The notes: generated by a model not told the origin, from the letters alone. Counted from the first letter of the stretch, positions 28,403-38,300 are shown. The stretch: 64,000 nt of DNA from Caenimonas soli (GCF_013155545.1 NZ_JABJVV010000003.1:1-64000); one strand, 5' to 3'. Numbers and translations are program-made.

Positions 28403-29752
28403 TCAGCGCTGCAGCCAGCCATTGATTTCATCGACGTTGTCCGCCCTGAAATTCCCCGCCAGCGCCTTCAGGCGAACCCGGGCCACCACATAGTTGAAGC
28501 GGGCCTGCGCCAGGTCGCGGCGCGCAGTCCCGGCCTGCTGCTCGGCATTCAGGATGTCCAGGCGCGTGCGGGCGCCCGCCTCGAAGGAGCGGCGGCTCGA
28601 CAGTGCCAGCTGTTCCGCCGAACGCACCGCCTGCTCCAGCGCCTTCACGCGCAGCACGCCTTCGGTGACGCCGCGAAATTCCTTGTGCACACGAACACCG
28701 AGGTCGCGCCGGGTTTCCTCGAGCCGGCCATTCGCGCGGTCGAGCAGGGCCTGGGCCTCCCGCACCTGCGAGTTGACATAACCGCCCTGGAAGATCGGGA
28801 TGGCGAGCTGCACGCCGATCTGCTTCTGGTAGAAGCGGCTGTCGACGCGCGTCACGATATCGCTGTTGCTGCGCGAGATCTGCGCCACGGCATCCAGGGT
28901 CGGGTAATGGCCGGCTTGGGCCTTGTCGATATCGGCCGTGGCAACCTCTACCTGCGCCCTTGCCGCAGCGATCTCCGGGCTGCTGGCCTCGGCCTGCGCG
29001 GTCCAGGCATCGATGCTGTCCGGCGCCGGCGGCGCCAGCTGCAGCTTGCCCACGTCGATTGGCGCCACCCGTTCCAGGACCGGCCGGTTGATCAGCACCT
29101 GCAACTGCCGGCGGGCCAGGTCGACGTTCTGCCGGGCCTCCAGCTCCTGCGCCAGAGTCAAGTCCAGGCGGGCCTGGGCCTCGTCGATGTCGGTGCGCGT
29201 GCCGGCGCCGGCGCCCAGCCCCTTGCGCGCCGCGTCCAGCTGGGCGGTGTACGTTGCTTTCTGCGCGCCTACCAGCAGCAGCTGCTCCTCGGCCAGCAGC
29301 GTCTCGAAGTAGGCCTGCGTCACGCGGACCAGCAGGTTCTGCTCGTCGCGCTCCAGCTGGGCATTGCTGCCGGCCACCTGCGCCTGCGCCTGGCGGTACT
29401 GCGCGGCCAACTGCTTCCGAAAGAGCGGCTGGCGCAGCGTGAGGGCGTTGTTGCTGCTGGTGTAGTTGTCGTTGGTGGTCGTGCTGCGGCCCAGGGCGTC
29501 CGGCCCCGTGGTCTCGAGATCATTCCTGTAGCGGGAAGCGCTGGCTGAAATGTTCGGGAAGAACTGGGCCCGGGCTTGCGGCAGGCGCTCGCGGCCGGCA
29601 TCGGCCGCCGCACGCGAGGCCCGGATGGTCGCGTCCTGTTCCAGCGCCAGGCGATAGGCCTCGACCAGGTCGAGCGACCAGGCCGGCTGCGCCGCGCACG
29701 CCATCGCCACACTGAACGCCGCTGTCGCCGAGAGGAGATGGCCCATGATCAT
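28403..29752 (-). CDS. TolC-family outer-membrane protein of a type I secretion system
   Basis: Outer-membrane channel-tunnel of 449 residues. A signal peptide ends near AQPAWSLDLV. The two repeated TolC units with long coiled-coil helices are visible, for example LRQPLFRKQLAAQYRQAQAQ, and the second-half equivalent VQLAIPIFQGGYVNSQVREA. The gene starts ATGATCATG within a 4-nt overlap of the HlyD-type gene's stop, with AAGGAAG as ribosome site. It is the last gene of the five-gene operon and completes an ABC-adaptor-TolC export channel. Confidence 0.93.
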   Translation of the reverse strand: MIMGHLLSATAAFSVAMACAAQPAWSLDLVEAYRLALEQDATIRASRAAADAGRERLPQARAQFFPNISASASRYRNDLETTGPDALGRSTTTNDNYTSSNNALTLRQPLFRKQLAAQYRQAQAQVAGSNAQLERDEQNLLVRVTQAYFETLLAEEQLLLVGAQKATYTAQLDAARKGLGAGAGTRTDIDEAQARLDLTLAQELEARQNVDLARRQLQVLINRPVLERVAPIDVGKLQLAPPAPDSIDAWTAQAEASSPEIAAARAQVEVATADIDKAQAGHYPTLDAVAQISRSNSDIVTRVDSRFYQKQIGVQLAIPIFQGGYVNSQVREAQALLDRANGRLEETRRDLGVRVHKEFRGVTEGVLRVKALEQAVRSAEQLALSSRRSFEAGARTRLDILNAEQQAGTARRDLAQARFNYVVARVRLKALAGNFRADNVDEINGWLQR

Positions 29753-31119
29753 TCTTCCTTCATCGAGGCTGCGATCCGCTTGGTCAACGGGCCCAGCATG
29801 TAGATCAGCAATGAACGCTCGCCGGTCTTGAAGATCACTTCGGTGGGCATGCCGGCCTGCATCTGGCGTCTTCCCAGTTTTTTCAATCCGTCGGGCGTCA
29901 CCGTCACGCGGGCCAGGTAGTAGCTCGTGTTGGTCGCGGGGTCGGTGATCAGGTCGCCGGAGACCGAGAGCACCTTGCCGTCCACCACCAGGACGGGCGA
30001 ATGGGCGAAGGCGGAAAACCGGATATCCACCGGCAGGCCCGCATGCACGCGGTCGATGAAGTGGGGCTGCACATGGGCTTCGAGCAGCAGCGGTTCGTCG
30101 TCGGGAACGATGTCCATCAGCTTCTGGCCCGGCTGGACCACGCCGCCGGGGGTCTGAACCGCGAGGCCCACCACCTGTCCCTTGGCCGGCGCCTTGATGT
30201 CCACGCGTCCCAGTTCGTCCTGTTGGGCACGGAATTTCTCCATGTCGCCCTGTGCCTCGCGGCTGACGTCGGCGATCTGCGTCTGGATTTCCTTGCGGTA
30301 TTCCTGCTGGCGCGCGATAGCGCGCTGGCGCAGCTCGCCGACGGCGCGCCGGGCCCGGATGGTGTTGCCTTGCAGCTCGGCGATCGCGGTGTTCGATTCG
30401 GCCACCGCGCGCTCCAGTTCCAGCTGGCGGTTGCGGGGCGCATACCCCTCCTCCACCAGGCCCCGCGTATTCTTCAATTCCTCGCGGAGCAGCGCCAGCT
30501 GGCTTCTGCGGCTCCCCAACATTCCCTGGTACGACTGGATCAAGCCCTCCTGCCCCTGGATGGCTTCGTTGAGCGATTGCAGGTCGGCCGCGAGCGCGGC
30601 CCGCCGCGAAACCAGCAACTGCTCCTGGGTCGTCATCTGGGCGCGGATCAGGGGGTCCTCGCCACCCGCGACCAGGTCGGGGTGGTAGGCGATGGCGGAG
30701 TTGCCCGCCTGTTCCGTGAGCAGCCGGGCCTGCGTGGCCCGGAAGGACAGGTAGCGCTGGCGGGTGGTTTCGAAGTTGGCGCGCGCCACCGCTTCGTCCA
30801 GCTTGATCAGCACCTGCCCTTCGGCCACGCGCTGGCCCTCACGCACCAGAACCTCCTTCACGATGCCGCCCGTCAGGTGTTGCACGGCCTTGCGCTTGGT
30901 GTCCATCGCCACCAGCGCGGGCGCGGCCACGCCCTCGTCCAGCGGCGCAAATGCCGCCCACAGGAGAAAGCCGCCGAAGCCGACAGCCAGCGCCCACAAG
31001 CCGATGCGGCCCGCCCGGCCCGTGTCGGTGTCCAGCGGAATGTCCAGCAGCGCCAATTCAGTTCCGGTTGGCTGGGCCAGTTCGCGATCCAGCGGCTTCA
31101 TCAATGAAAAATCGGCCAT
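29749..31119 (-). CDS. HlyD-family periplasmic adaptor, type I secretion
   Basis: Membrane-fusion protein of 456 residues linking the inner-membrane ABC ATPases to the TolC-type channel. The start at 31119 (MADFSLMKP) has CAGGAGC upstream. One transmembrane helix lies near residues 38-55 (IGLWALAVGFGGFLLW). A lipoyl/barrel-sandwich half follows (GGIVKEVLVREGQRVAEGQ), then long coiled coils (about 130-290), then the second lipoyl half (VDIKAPAKGQVVGLAVQTPG). The C-terminus, KTGERSLLIYMLGPL, is the type I secretion signature. 49 bp separate it from the upstream ABC gene. Confidence 0.94.
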   Translation of the reverse strand: MADFSLMKPLDRELAQPTGTELALLDIPLDTDTGRAGRIGLWALAVGFGGFLLWAAFAPLDEGVAAPALVAMDTKRKAVQHLTGGIVKEVLVREGQRVAEGQVLIKLDEAVARANFETTRQRYLSFRATQARLLTEQAGNSAIAYHPDLVAGGEDPLIRAQMTTQEQLLVSRRAALAADLQSLNEAIQGQEGLIQSYQGMLGSRRSQLALLREELKNTRGLVEEGYAPRNRQLELERAVAESNTAIAELQGNTIRARRAVGELRQRAIARQQEYRKEIQTQIADVSREAQGDMEKFRAQQDELGRVDIKAPAKGQVVGLAVQTPGGVVQPGQKLMDIVPDDEPLLLEAHVQPHFIDRVHAGLPVDIRFSAFAHSPVLVVDGKVLSVSGDLITDPATNTSYYLARVTVTPDGLKKLGRRQMQAGMPTEVIFKTGERSLLIYMLGPLTKRIAASMKEE

Positions 31120-31168
31120 GGGGATAAGCTCCTGAAACGTCGTCGATGTGCGGCTGGGGATCCTTGGC

Positions 31169-32908
31169 TCAGGCTGGCTGGCGAGCCAGCTCGGAGGGGG
31201 AAGGTTGCGCGGCAGCAGTGGTCGGCGGGCGCCGGCCCAGCGTGGCAGCAACCTCGGCGCGCGGACCGCTCGCCACCAGGCGGCCGTCGTTCAAGAGCAG
31301 CACCCAGTCGGCCGCGCCTATGAGTCCCGGCCGGTGCGTGATCAGGAAGACGGTCTTGCCCTTGGCCTTGAGCTGGCGCACGGTTCGCGCCAGCGCTGTC
31401 TCGCCTGCGTCGTCGAGGTTGGCGTTGGGCTCGTCCAGCACCACCAGGGCGGGATAGCCGTAAACCGCACGCGCCAACGCGATGCGCTGCCGCAGGCCGC
31501 CCGACAGCATGCCGCCGGCTTCGCCGATGACGGTGTCATAGCCGTTGGGCAAACGCAGGATGACGTCATGCAGCCCGGCGCAGCGCGCCGCTTCGATCAC
31601 CTTGGTCGCGTCGATGGCGCTGAATCGCGCGATGTTCTCGGCGATCGTTCCATCGAACAGCTCGACGTCCTGGGGCAGGTACCCCAGATGCGGACCCAGC
31701 GCCAAACGGCTCCAGCTGTCGATGGGCGTTCCATCCAGCAGCACCTCGCCGGCGACACCGGGCCAAATGCCCACCATCACCCGGGCCAGCGTCGACTTGC
31801 CAGCCCCCGAAGGGCCGAGGATGGCAACCACCGTGCCGGGCGTGATCGAGAAATCGATGTTGTGCAGGATCGGTGCCGCTCGGCCGGACGCCTGCGCCGT
31901 CACATTGCGCAGCGTCAACTCACCGCGGGGCGGTGCCGGCGACTGCAAGTCGGCGCGGTCGGGGAACTCGCGCAGCAGCTGTTCCAGCCGCGCGAAAGCG
32001 GCGCGCGCGCCGACGAAGCCGCGCCAGCTGCCCACCATCAGGTCGATGGGCGCCAGGGCTCGGCTCATCAGCACGCTGCCGGCGAGCATCCCGCCGACGG
32101 TGAGCTGCCCGTCGATCACCAGCAGGGCTCCGGCGCCGAGTGCCAACGATTGCTGGCTGTAGCGGATGAATTTGCTCCAGGCCATCACCCGGTTGCTCAC
32201 GGCCTGCGCCGACGCGTTGCGGGCCAGGAACAGCCGATGCCGCTCGCGCCAGCGGTGGCGCAGGTTCTCCACCATGCCCATGGCCTCCAGCACTTCCGAG
32301 TTGCGCAGCTTGCCCTGCAGGTAGAGATGAAGGTCGCTGGCCGCCTGGCCCGCGGCTTCGGCGGGGGCCACCGTGCGGCGGTGCCCGAACCAGGCCAATC
32401 CCGCCTGCAGGATGGCAAAGACGATTGCCAGCGCGCCCAGCAACGGATGCAGCAGGAAGATGACCGCGATGTAGAAGGGCGCCCAGGGGGCGTCGAAGAA
32501 GGCAAAGATGCCCTGGCCGGTGATGAATTGCCGCAATTGCAGCAGGTCGCTGAAAGCGCGGGCCGGGCCGGCGCCGGCGCCGGCGAGGCAAGCGCGGAAG
32601 CTGGCGTTGAAGACCTTCGTTCCGAGCTGATCGTCCAGCCGCACGCCGGCGCGCACCAGCACGCGCGACCGCGTCCATTCGCAGACACCCATGACTCCCA
32701 GCAGGAACAGGCAGATCAGCGAGATCGCCGCCAGCGTCAATTCGTTGTGGCTCACCAGCACGCGGTCGTAGACCTGCAGCATGTAGACCGTGGGCGTGAG
32801 CATCAGCAGGTTGGCCACCGCGCTGAACAGGCCCACCATGAGGAACTCGCGCCGGAACGACCACAGCGAGGCCCTCAGGTCGCTGCGCCGGAAGGACGTG
32901 GAAGTCAT
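31169..32908 (-). CDS. Type I secretion ABC transporter, second subunit (PrtD-like)
   Basis: Fused permease-ATPase of 579 residues. The N-terminal half has the exporter transmembrane domain (LMVGLFSAVANLLMLTPTVY, VYDRVLVSHN). The nucleotide-binding domain is complete: Walker A GPSGAGKST near 365, signature LSGGLRQRIALARA, Walker B LVVLDEPNANLDD and H-loop FLITHRP. It has no N-terminal C39 peptidase domain, so it would not process a leader peptide. It overlaps the preceding ABC gene by 4 nt, and the two are clearly diverged, which suggests a heterodimer. The export substrate is not in the window. Confidence 0.93.
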   Translation of the reverse strand: MTSTSFRRSDLRASLWSFRREFLMVGLFSAVANLLMLTPTVYMLQVYDRVLVSHNELTLAAISLICLFLLGVMGVCEWTRSRVLVRAGVRLDDQLGTKVFNASFRACLAGAGAGPARAFSDLLQLRQFITGQGIFAFFDAPWAPFYIAVIFLLHPLLGALAIVFAILQAGLAWFGHRRTVAPAEAAGQAASDLHLYLQGKLRNSEVLEAMGMVENLRHRWRERHRLFLARNASAQAVSNRVMAWSKFIRYSQQSLALGAGALLVIDGQLTVGGMLAGSVLMSRALAPIDLMVGSWRGFVGARAAFARLEQLLREFPDRADLQSPAPPRGELTLRNVTAQASGRAAPILHNIDFSITPGTVVAILGPSGAGKSTLARVMVGIWPGVAGEVLLDGTPIDSWSRLALGPHLGYLPQDVELFDGTIAENIARFSAIDATKVIEAARCAGLHDVILRLPNGYDTVIGEAGGMLSGGLRQRIALARAVYGYPALVVLDEPNANLDDAGETALARTVRQLKAKGKTVFLITHRPGLIGAADWVLLLNDGRLVASGPRAEVAATLGRRPPTTAAAQPSPSELARQPA

Positions 32909-34698
32909 GCAGCGGCCTCCGCGGCCGGTTGCGCCGTGATGCCCGTGGCGGGGCGTTGCTGCAAGCTGGCCGCACGGCCTTTCGCGGCTGCCTGTTCACC
33001 GGCTTTTCTCAGCGCCGCCAGGACTTCATCGCGCGGGCCGAACGCCTGTGTCGCCCCGTCCCGCAGCAGCAGGATCTTGTCCACCACGCCGAGCACGCTG
33101 GTGCGATGCGTGACCACCACGAAGGTGGTACCGCCGGCCTTGTGCTCGGCGATCGCCGCGGCCAGCGCGGCGTCGCCCACTTCGTCCAGGCTCGAATTCG
33201 GTTCGTCGAGCAGCACGAAAACCGGCTTGCCGTACAGCGCGCGGGCCAGCCCGACGCGCTGCCGCTGCCCGCCCGAGAGACGGGCGCCTTCAGTTCCCAC
33301 TTCGGTTTCATACCCTTCAGGCAAGGCCTGGATGAAGTCATGCAGTCCCACGGAACGCGCCGCCTGCTCCACCTTGGCCTGGTCGATTTCGCCGAAGCGG
33401 GCGATGTTTTCCGCCAGCGTTCCATCGAAGAGCTCGACGTCCTGCGGCAGGTAGCCCACGTGCGGCCCGAGCTGGGTCTTGTCCCAAATGTGGGTGTCGG
33501 CACCATCCAGCCGGACCTTGCCGCCCACGGAGGGCCAAAGCCCGGCCAGCGCGCGTATCAGCGTGGTCTTGCCCGAAGCGGAGGGGCCGATCACGGCCAG
33601 CACTTCCCCGGGTTTGAGCTCGAAACTGACGCCCCTCAGGATAGGAACCTGGGTGCCCGGCGCGGCGGTGATGATGTTCTCCGCCGCCAGGCGGCCGCGC
33701 GGCGGGGGCAGCGGCATGCCCTGGGGCCTGGCCGGCAGCGCCGCCAGCAGCTTCTCCAGCCGCTGCTTTGCATCGCGGGCCCCGACCGCCGTGCGCCACT
33801 GCGTCACGATTTGCACCAGCGGCTGCAGCACGCGCCCCCCCAGGATCGAGCCCACGATCACCATGGCGGCGCCCCCCTTGAACTCGTTGCGCAGCAGCAG
33901 CCACGCGCCCAGTCCCAGCAGCAGCGACCCCATCACGACCTGCAGCACCTTCGAGATGGTCAGGTACAGGCCGGCACGCTCGGACGCGAATGCCTGGAGG
34001 GCCAGGAATTCGCGCTGCTTGCGAATCCAGCGCCGGTGGATGTCGCCCAGCATGCCCATGGCCTGGATCACCTGTGCATTGCGCACCGAGCCGTCGGCAT
34101 ACTGCTGCGCCGCCAGGGCGCTGCGATTGGCCGCCGACAGCGGCGGCTGGGTGCTGCGCTCGTTCAGCCAGGCGATCGAGGTCTGCACGATTGCACCCAC
34201 CAAAGCCGCCCAGCCCAGGACGGGGCTGATCGCGAACATCAGCACCAGGAACACCAGCGAGACCGGCGTTTCCATCACGGCGCGGAGCAAGGGCGAGGGC
34301 AGGAAGTCGCGCAGCATCCGCAGGTCGTTGAGCGGTTGGGTCGGCGCGCCGCCCATGCGTTTGAGGCTGGCTTCGAAAGTGGCCGAGAAAACCCGGTCGC
34401 TCAATCTCCGGTCCAGCTCCAGGCCCGCTCGATGCATGAGTTCCGAATGGGCCCACTCGAGGGTTTCCATGACGACGTAGGCGCCGAGCACCAGCAAGGT
34501 GAGCATCAGCAGCGTGAAGGGGTTGCGGCTGCTGACGACGCGGTCGTACAACTCCAGCATGTACCAGCTGGGCATCAGCACCAGCAGGCCCGCGACCAGC
34601 GTGAACCAGGCGCAGCGCACGAAGTAGGGGCGCAGCGAATCGAAGGCCCTTCGCAATTCGGTGGCGGGACGCAGAACAGCCCTGAGGTCAGGTTCCAT
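32905..34698 (-). CDS. Type I secretion ABC transporter, first subunit (PrtD-like)
   Basis: 597-residue fused permease-ATPase related to the gene at 31169-32908. Transmembrane domain: LVAGLLVLMPSWYMLELYDR and LMLTLLVLGAYVVMETLEW. ATPase: Walker A GPSASGKTT near 369, signature LSGGQRQRVGLARA, Walker B VFVLLDEPNSSLDE, H-loop VVVTHRT. Both subunits keep the catalytic Glu after Walker B, so both sites look competent. The C-terminus ends in an Ala-rich tail (about 560-597) absent from its partner. Its ATG lies 11 nt inside the end of the TnpB-like gene. Confidence 0.93.
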   Translation of the reverse strand: MEPDLRAVLRPATELRRAFDSLRPYFVRCAWFTLVAGLLVLMPSWYMLELYDRVVSSRNPFTLLMLTLLVLGAYVVMETLEWAHSELMHRAGLELDRRLSDRVFSATFEASLKRMGGAPTQPLNDLRMLRDFLPSPLLRAVMETPVSLVFLVLMFAISPVLGWAALVGAIVQTSIAWLNERSTQPPLSAANRSALAAQQYADGSVRNAQVIQAMGMLGDIHRRWIRKQREFLALQAFASERAGLYLTISKVLQVVMGSLLLGLGAWLLLRNEFKGGAAMVIVGSILGGRVLQPLVQIVTQWRTAVGARDAKQRLEKLLAALPARPQGMPLPPPRGRLAAENIITAAPGTQVPILRGVSFELKPGEVLAVIGPSASGKTTLIRALAGLWPSVGGKVRLDGADTHIWDKTQLGPHVGYLPQDVELFDGTLAENIARFGEIDQAKVEQAARSVGLHDFIQALPEGYETEVGTEGARLSGGQRQRVGLARALYGKPVFVLLDEPNSSLDEVGDAALAAAIAEHKAGGTTFVVVTHRTSVLGVVDKILLLRDGATQAFGPRDEVLAALRKAGEQAAAKGRAASLQQRPATGITAQPAAEAAA

Positions 34699-35296
34699 GC
34701 GGGTTCTCCATCACCATGTATTCGGGCAGCGCCGCCGGCCCGGGGGTTTGGCGAACGGCTGCCTCGTCGCCCGCCTCCGAAAAGACGAAGGCCAGTTCGA
34801 AACGGCCGGCCGTGGTGGAAGAAAGCACGACTTCCCGCAGCTTCTTGTCGTGGAAGGCCGCCTCGTCCTGCGGCTTCAGTCCCAGCTCGAAGCGAATCCG
34901 CCCGTCCAGCGTGTACATGGAGAGCTGGCCCGACTTGAGGCTCAGGGTGTGCCGGTCGAAATACACCGGACAACGCTCGTTGAAGCGCAGCAGGGGCAGC
35001 GGCCGGTCGCCCAGCTTGGCAAGGTTGAATGGACTCTGCGGATTCTGGAACAGCAGGCGGCAATGGCGCGACACCGAATAGATCGCGTTGCACACCATCT
35101 GCGATCCCATCTGGGGGAACTGCTCGCGCAGCGGCTGGTACGCCATGTGATGCAGGGCAACGCGGTTCCACACCCGGGTCTTTTGCACCAGCGGAGCCAG
35201 GGCATTGCAGGTCTGCGCAAAGGCTGACTGCAGTTGCTGCAGCTTCACCGCCTGCTCAGGCGAAGTGTTCAGCGGTATGCGCAGCGAAATATTCAT
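34688..35296 (-). CDS. Orphan TnpB-like N-terminal half, no RuvC domain
   Basis: 202-residue protein resembling the N-terminal wedge and helical recognition part of TnpB/IS1341-type proteins. Family-like blocks occur in order: SLRIPLNTSPEQAVKLQQL (3-22), the helix with QTCNALAPL, WNRVALHHMAYQPLREQF (43-60), GSQMVCNAIYSVSRHCR (64-80), VYFDRHTLSLKSGQLSMYTL (111-130) then DGRIRFELG, and the strand pair REVVLSSTTAGRFELAFVF (154-172). In TnpB the RuvC-I aspartate and the rest of the nuclease would follow. Here the protein ends 30 residues later (MENPHGT), and no RuvC or zinc-finger remnant is seen downstream, where the ABC gene starts at once. The gene is intact, GC-rich like its neighbours, and overlaps the ABC gene by 11 nt. 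The identification is by eye. Nucleic-acid binding or regulation of the secretion operon is inference. Confidence 0.75.
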   Translation of the reverse strand: MNISLRIPLNTSPEQAVKLQQLQSAFAQTCNALAPLVQKTRVWNRVALHHMAYQPLREQFPQMGSQMVCNAIYSVSRHCRLLFQNPQSPFNLAKLGDRPLPLLRFNERCPVYFDRHTLSLKSGQLSMYTLDGRIRFELGLKPQDEAAFHDKKLREVVLSSTTAGRFELAFVFSEAGDEAAVRQTPGPAALPEYMVMENPHGT

Positions 35297-35334
35297 ATAG
35301 GAACATTGATAGTTGTTCCTATATGAAAAGTCAA
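35292..35334 (-). promoter_or_regulatory. Promoter with 13-bp perfect palindrome (putative operator) for the type I secretion operon
   Basis: TTCATATAGGAAC (35292-35304) and GTTCCTATATGAA (35315-35327) are perfect 13-bp inverted repeats with a 10-bp spacer. On the minus strand TTGACT (35334-35329, 5 of 6 to -35) and TATCAA (35311-35306) are exactly 17 bp apart. The palindrome covers the promoter spacer, most of the -10 and the ATG at 35296. No ribosome site precedes the ATG, which lies 9 nt after the -10, so the transcript could be leaderless. It is an AT-rich island in GC-rich surroundings. Confidence 0.65.
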
Positions 35335-35378
35335 AAAAGAATGCGGTTGCGCTGCGCTACCTCAGCGATGCGAACGCC

Positions 35379-38300
35379 TCAGCCGACGCGGGCAACTTTG
35401 GTGGCCGCCTGCGTGTGGGGCCATTGGCTCATCAAGCGCTCCCACTGCAGGCGCGCAGCGGCCAGGTTGCGCTCCTTGACGTGGCCGAAGCCCTTGATCT
35501 GCTCGGGAATGCGGGCGATCTCCACGGCCAATGCATGGTTGCCGGCGTTGAGCGATCCCAACACCTGCTCGACGCTCGCGCGGTACTCGCCGATGAGCGC
35601 GCGTTCGGTGCGACGCTCTTCGGTCCGGCCAAAAATGTCCAGCGCCGTGCCGCGCAGGCCCTTGAGCTTGGCCAGCACACGAAAGCCGATCAGCATCGCG
35701 GGCCCGAACTTGCTCTTCTGCAGTTCGCCCTTCTCGTTGCGCTTGGCAATGATGGGGGGCGCCAGATGGAAGTTGACCTTGTAGTCGCCTTCGAACATGG
35801 CGGCGATCTTTTCCTGGAAGCCAGTTTCGGCGTGCAGCCGGGCGACCTCGTACTCGTCCTTGTACGCCATCAGCTTGAACAGGTAGCGGGCCACCGACTC
35901 GGTCAGCGCGCTCTTGCCCAGCGGGATTTCAGCGAGGCGCACCTTGTCGACGAACTGCTTGTAGCGGTCGGCATAGGCCTCGTTCTGGTAGGCGGTGAGG
36001 AATTCGACGCGGCGGGCGACGATGCTGTCCAGCGTTTCGCGCTTCTTGAACTCGATCACCTGGGCCGATGCCAGCAGCTTTTCCACCGAGGCCCAGTCGT
36101 GCGCCGCGCGGCGGCCCCACTCGAACGCGGCCTTGTTGTTGTCCACGGCCACGCCGTTGAGTTCGATGGCGCGCATCAGCGACTCGCGGCCCAGCGGGAT
36201 CCAGCCCTTTTGCCAGGCATAGCCCAGCATCATCGGGTTGGTGTAGATGCTGTCCCCCATGAGCTTGGTGGAAGCCACGTCGGCGTTGAAAGCCGACACG
36301 CCCGCCGGACCCACGGCGTGGACGATCTCGGCGGCGCAGGCATCGGACGGATTGGCCCAGCTGGCGTTCGTGACGAACGCCGCCGTCGGCGTGCCGTGCG
36401 AGTTCAAGGCCACATGGGTGCGGCCCTCGCGCATGCGCAGCACCGTCTCCTTGCCGGCGGCGACGATGGGGTCGCAGCCGATCACGAGGTCGGCACCGGC
36501 CATGCTGACCCGCGTGGTGCGGATGTCCTCGGCACGTTCGCCGATCAGCACATGGCTCCAGGTGGCGCCGCCTTTTTGCGCCAGGCCCGCGGCGTCCTGG
36601 GTGACGATGCCCTTGCCCTCGATGTGCCCGGCCATGCCCAGCAGCTGGCCGATGGTGATGACGCCGGTGCCGCCGACGCCCGCCACCACGATGCCGAAGG
36701 CGCCGTTGATGGCCGGCAACCGCGGCTCGGGCAACTCGCCCAGCTCGAACGGCGACACCGCTTTTTCCTTGGACTTCTTCTTCAGCTGGCCGCCCTCGAC
36801 GGTGACGAAGCTCGGGCAAAAGCCCTTCAGGCAGCTGGTGTCCTTGTTGCAGGTGCTCTGGTTGATCACGCGCTTGCGGCCGAACTCGGTTTCGAGCGGC
36901 TCGACCGACAGGCAATTGCTCTTGACGCTGCAGTCGCCGCAGCCTTCGCACACCAGGTCGTTGATGACCACGCGCACGGCCGGATCGACCAGGGTGCCGC
37001 GCTTGCGCCGACGGCGCTTCTCGGTCGCGCAGGTCTGGTCGTAGATGATGGCCGTGGTGCCTTTGATCTCGCGGAACTCGCGCTGGATGCGATCGAGCTC
37101 GTCGCGGTGATGAACTTCCACGCCCTGCGGCAGCTTGGCCACCGTGTACTTCTCCGGCTCGTCGGTGACGATCACCTCGCGGGTCACGCCCTCGGCCATC
37201 AGGCTGTGCGCGATCTGGATCACCGAATGGCCTTCGGGACGCTCGCCGACCTGCTGGCCACCCGTCATGGCGACGGCGTCGTTGTAGAGGACCTTGTAGG
37301 TGATGTTGACACCCGCCGCGATGGACTGGCGGATCGCCAGCAAGCCGCTGTGGAAGTAGGTGCCGTCGCCCAGGTTGGCGAACACATGCTGTTCGGTGGT
37401 GAACGGCTGCTGGCCGACCCAGGGCACGCCCTCGCCGCCCATCTGGGTGAAGCCGACGGTGGCCCGGTCCATCCAGGTCGCCATGAAATGGCAGCCGATG
37501 CCGGCCATCGCGCGCGAACCTTCCGGCACGACGGTGGAGGTGTTGTGCGGGCAGCCCGAGCAGAACCAGGGCGCGCGGTCGGCCTTGACCTCCAGCACCT
37601 GCATGGAGCGCTCCTTGGCTTCCAGGATCGCCAATTGCGCGTCGATGCGCGCGCCCAGGTCGCCGTCCACGCCCATCTTCTTCAGGCGCTGCGCAATCGC
37701 GCGGGCGATCAGGGCCGGCGACAGGTCGGCATTGGCGCGCAGCAGCGTATTGGCCGTGGGATTGGGATGCGACCATTCGCCGCCGGACATGTCGCCCTCG
37801 ACCTCGTTGAACTTGCCGATGACGTTGGGCCGCACGTCGGGACGCCAGTTGTAGAGCTCTTCCTTCACCTGGTATTCGATGACCTGGCGCTTTTCCTCGA
37901 CGACCAGGATCTCGCGCAGGCCCTTGGCGAATTCGCGCGTGCCCTGCGCCTCCAGCGGCCAGACCACACCGACCTTGTGCAGGCGGATGCCGAGCCGGCG
38001 GCAGGTTTCGTCGTCCAGCCCGAGGTCCATCAGGGCCTGGCGCGTGTCGTTGTAGGCCTTGCCGCTGGCGATCAGGCCGAAGCGGTCGTTCGGCCCTTCG
38101 ATGGCGTTGTAGTTGAGGCGATTGGCGCGGATATACGCCAACGCCGCGTACCACTTGTAGTCGAACAGGCGCGCTTCCTGGTCCAGCGCATGGTCCGGCC
38201 AGCGGATATGCACGCCACCGGGCGGCATCTGGAAGTCGGTGGGAATCCGGACCTCCACGCGCTCGGGATCGATCATGGCCGTGGCGCTGGACTCGACGAT

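Noticed and set aside
31148..33454. Plus-strand frame of about 770 codons opposite the two ABC genes
   Set aside because: Antisense to intact Walker motifs on the minus strand; no recognisable domain.
34688..35334. Intact IS200/IS605 element
   Set aside because: No tnpA, no RuvC half of TnpB and no recognisable element ends flank the gene. The palindrome at its start is better explained with the promoter, although an end-hairpin relic cannot be excluded.
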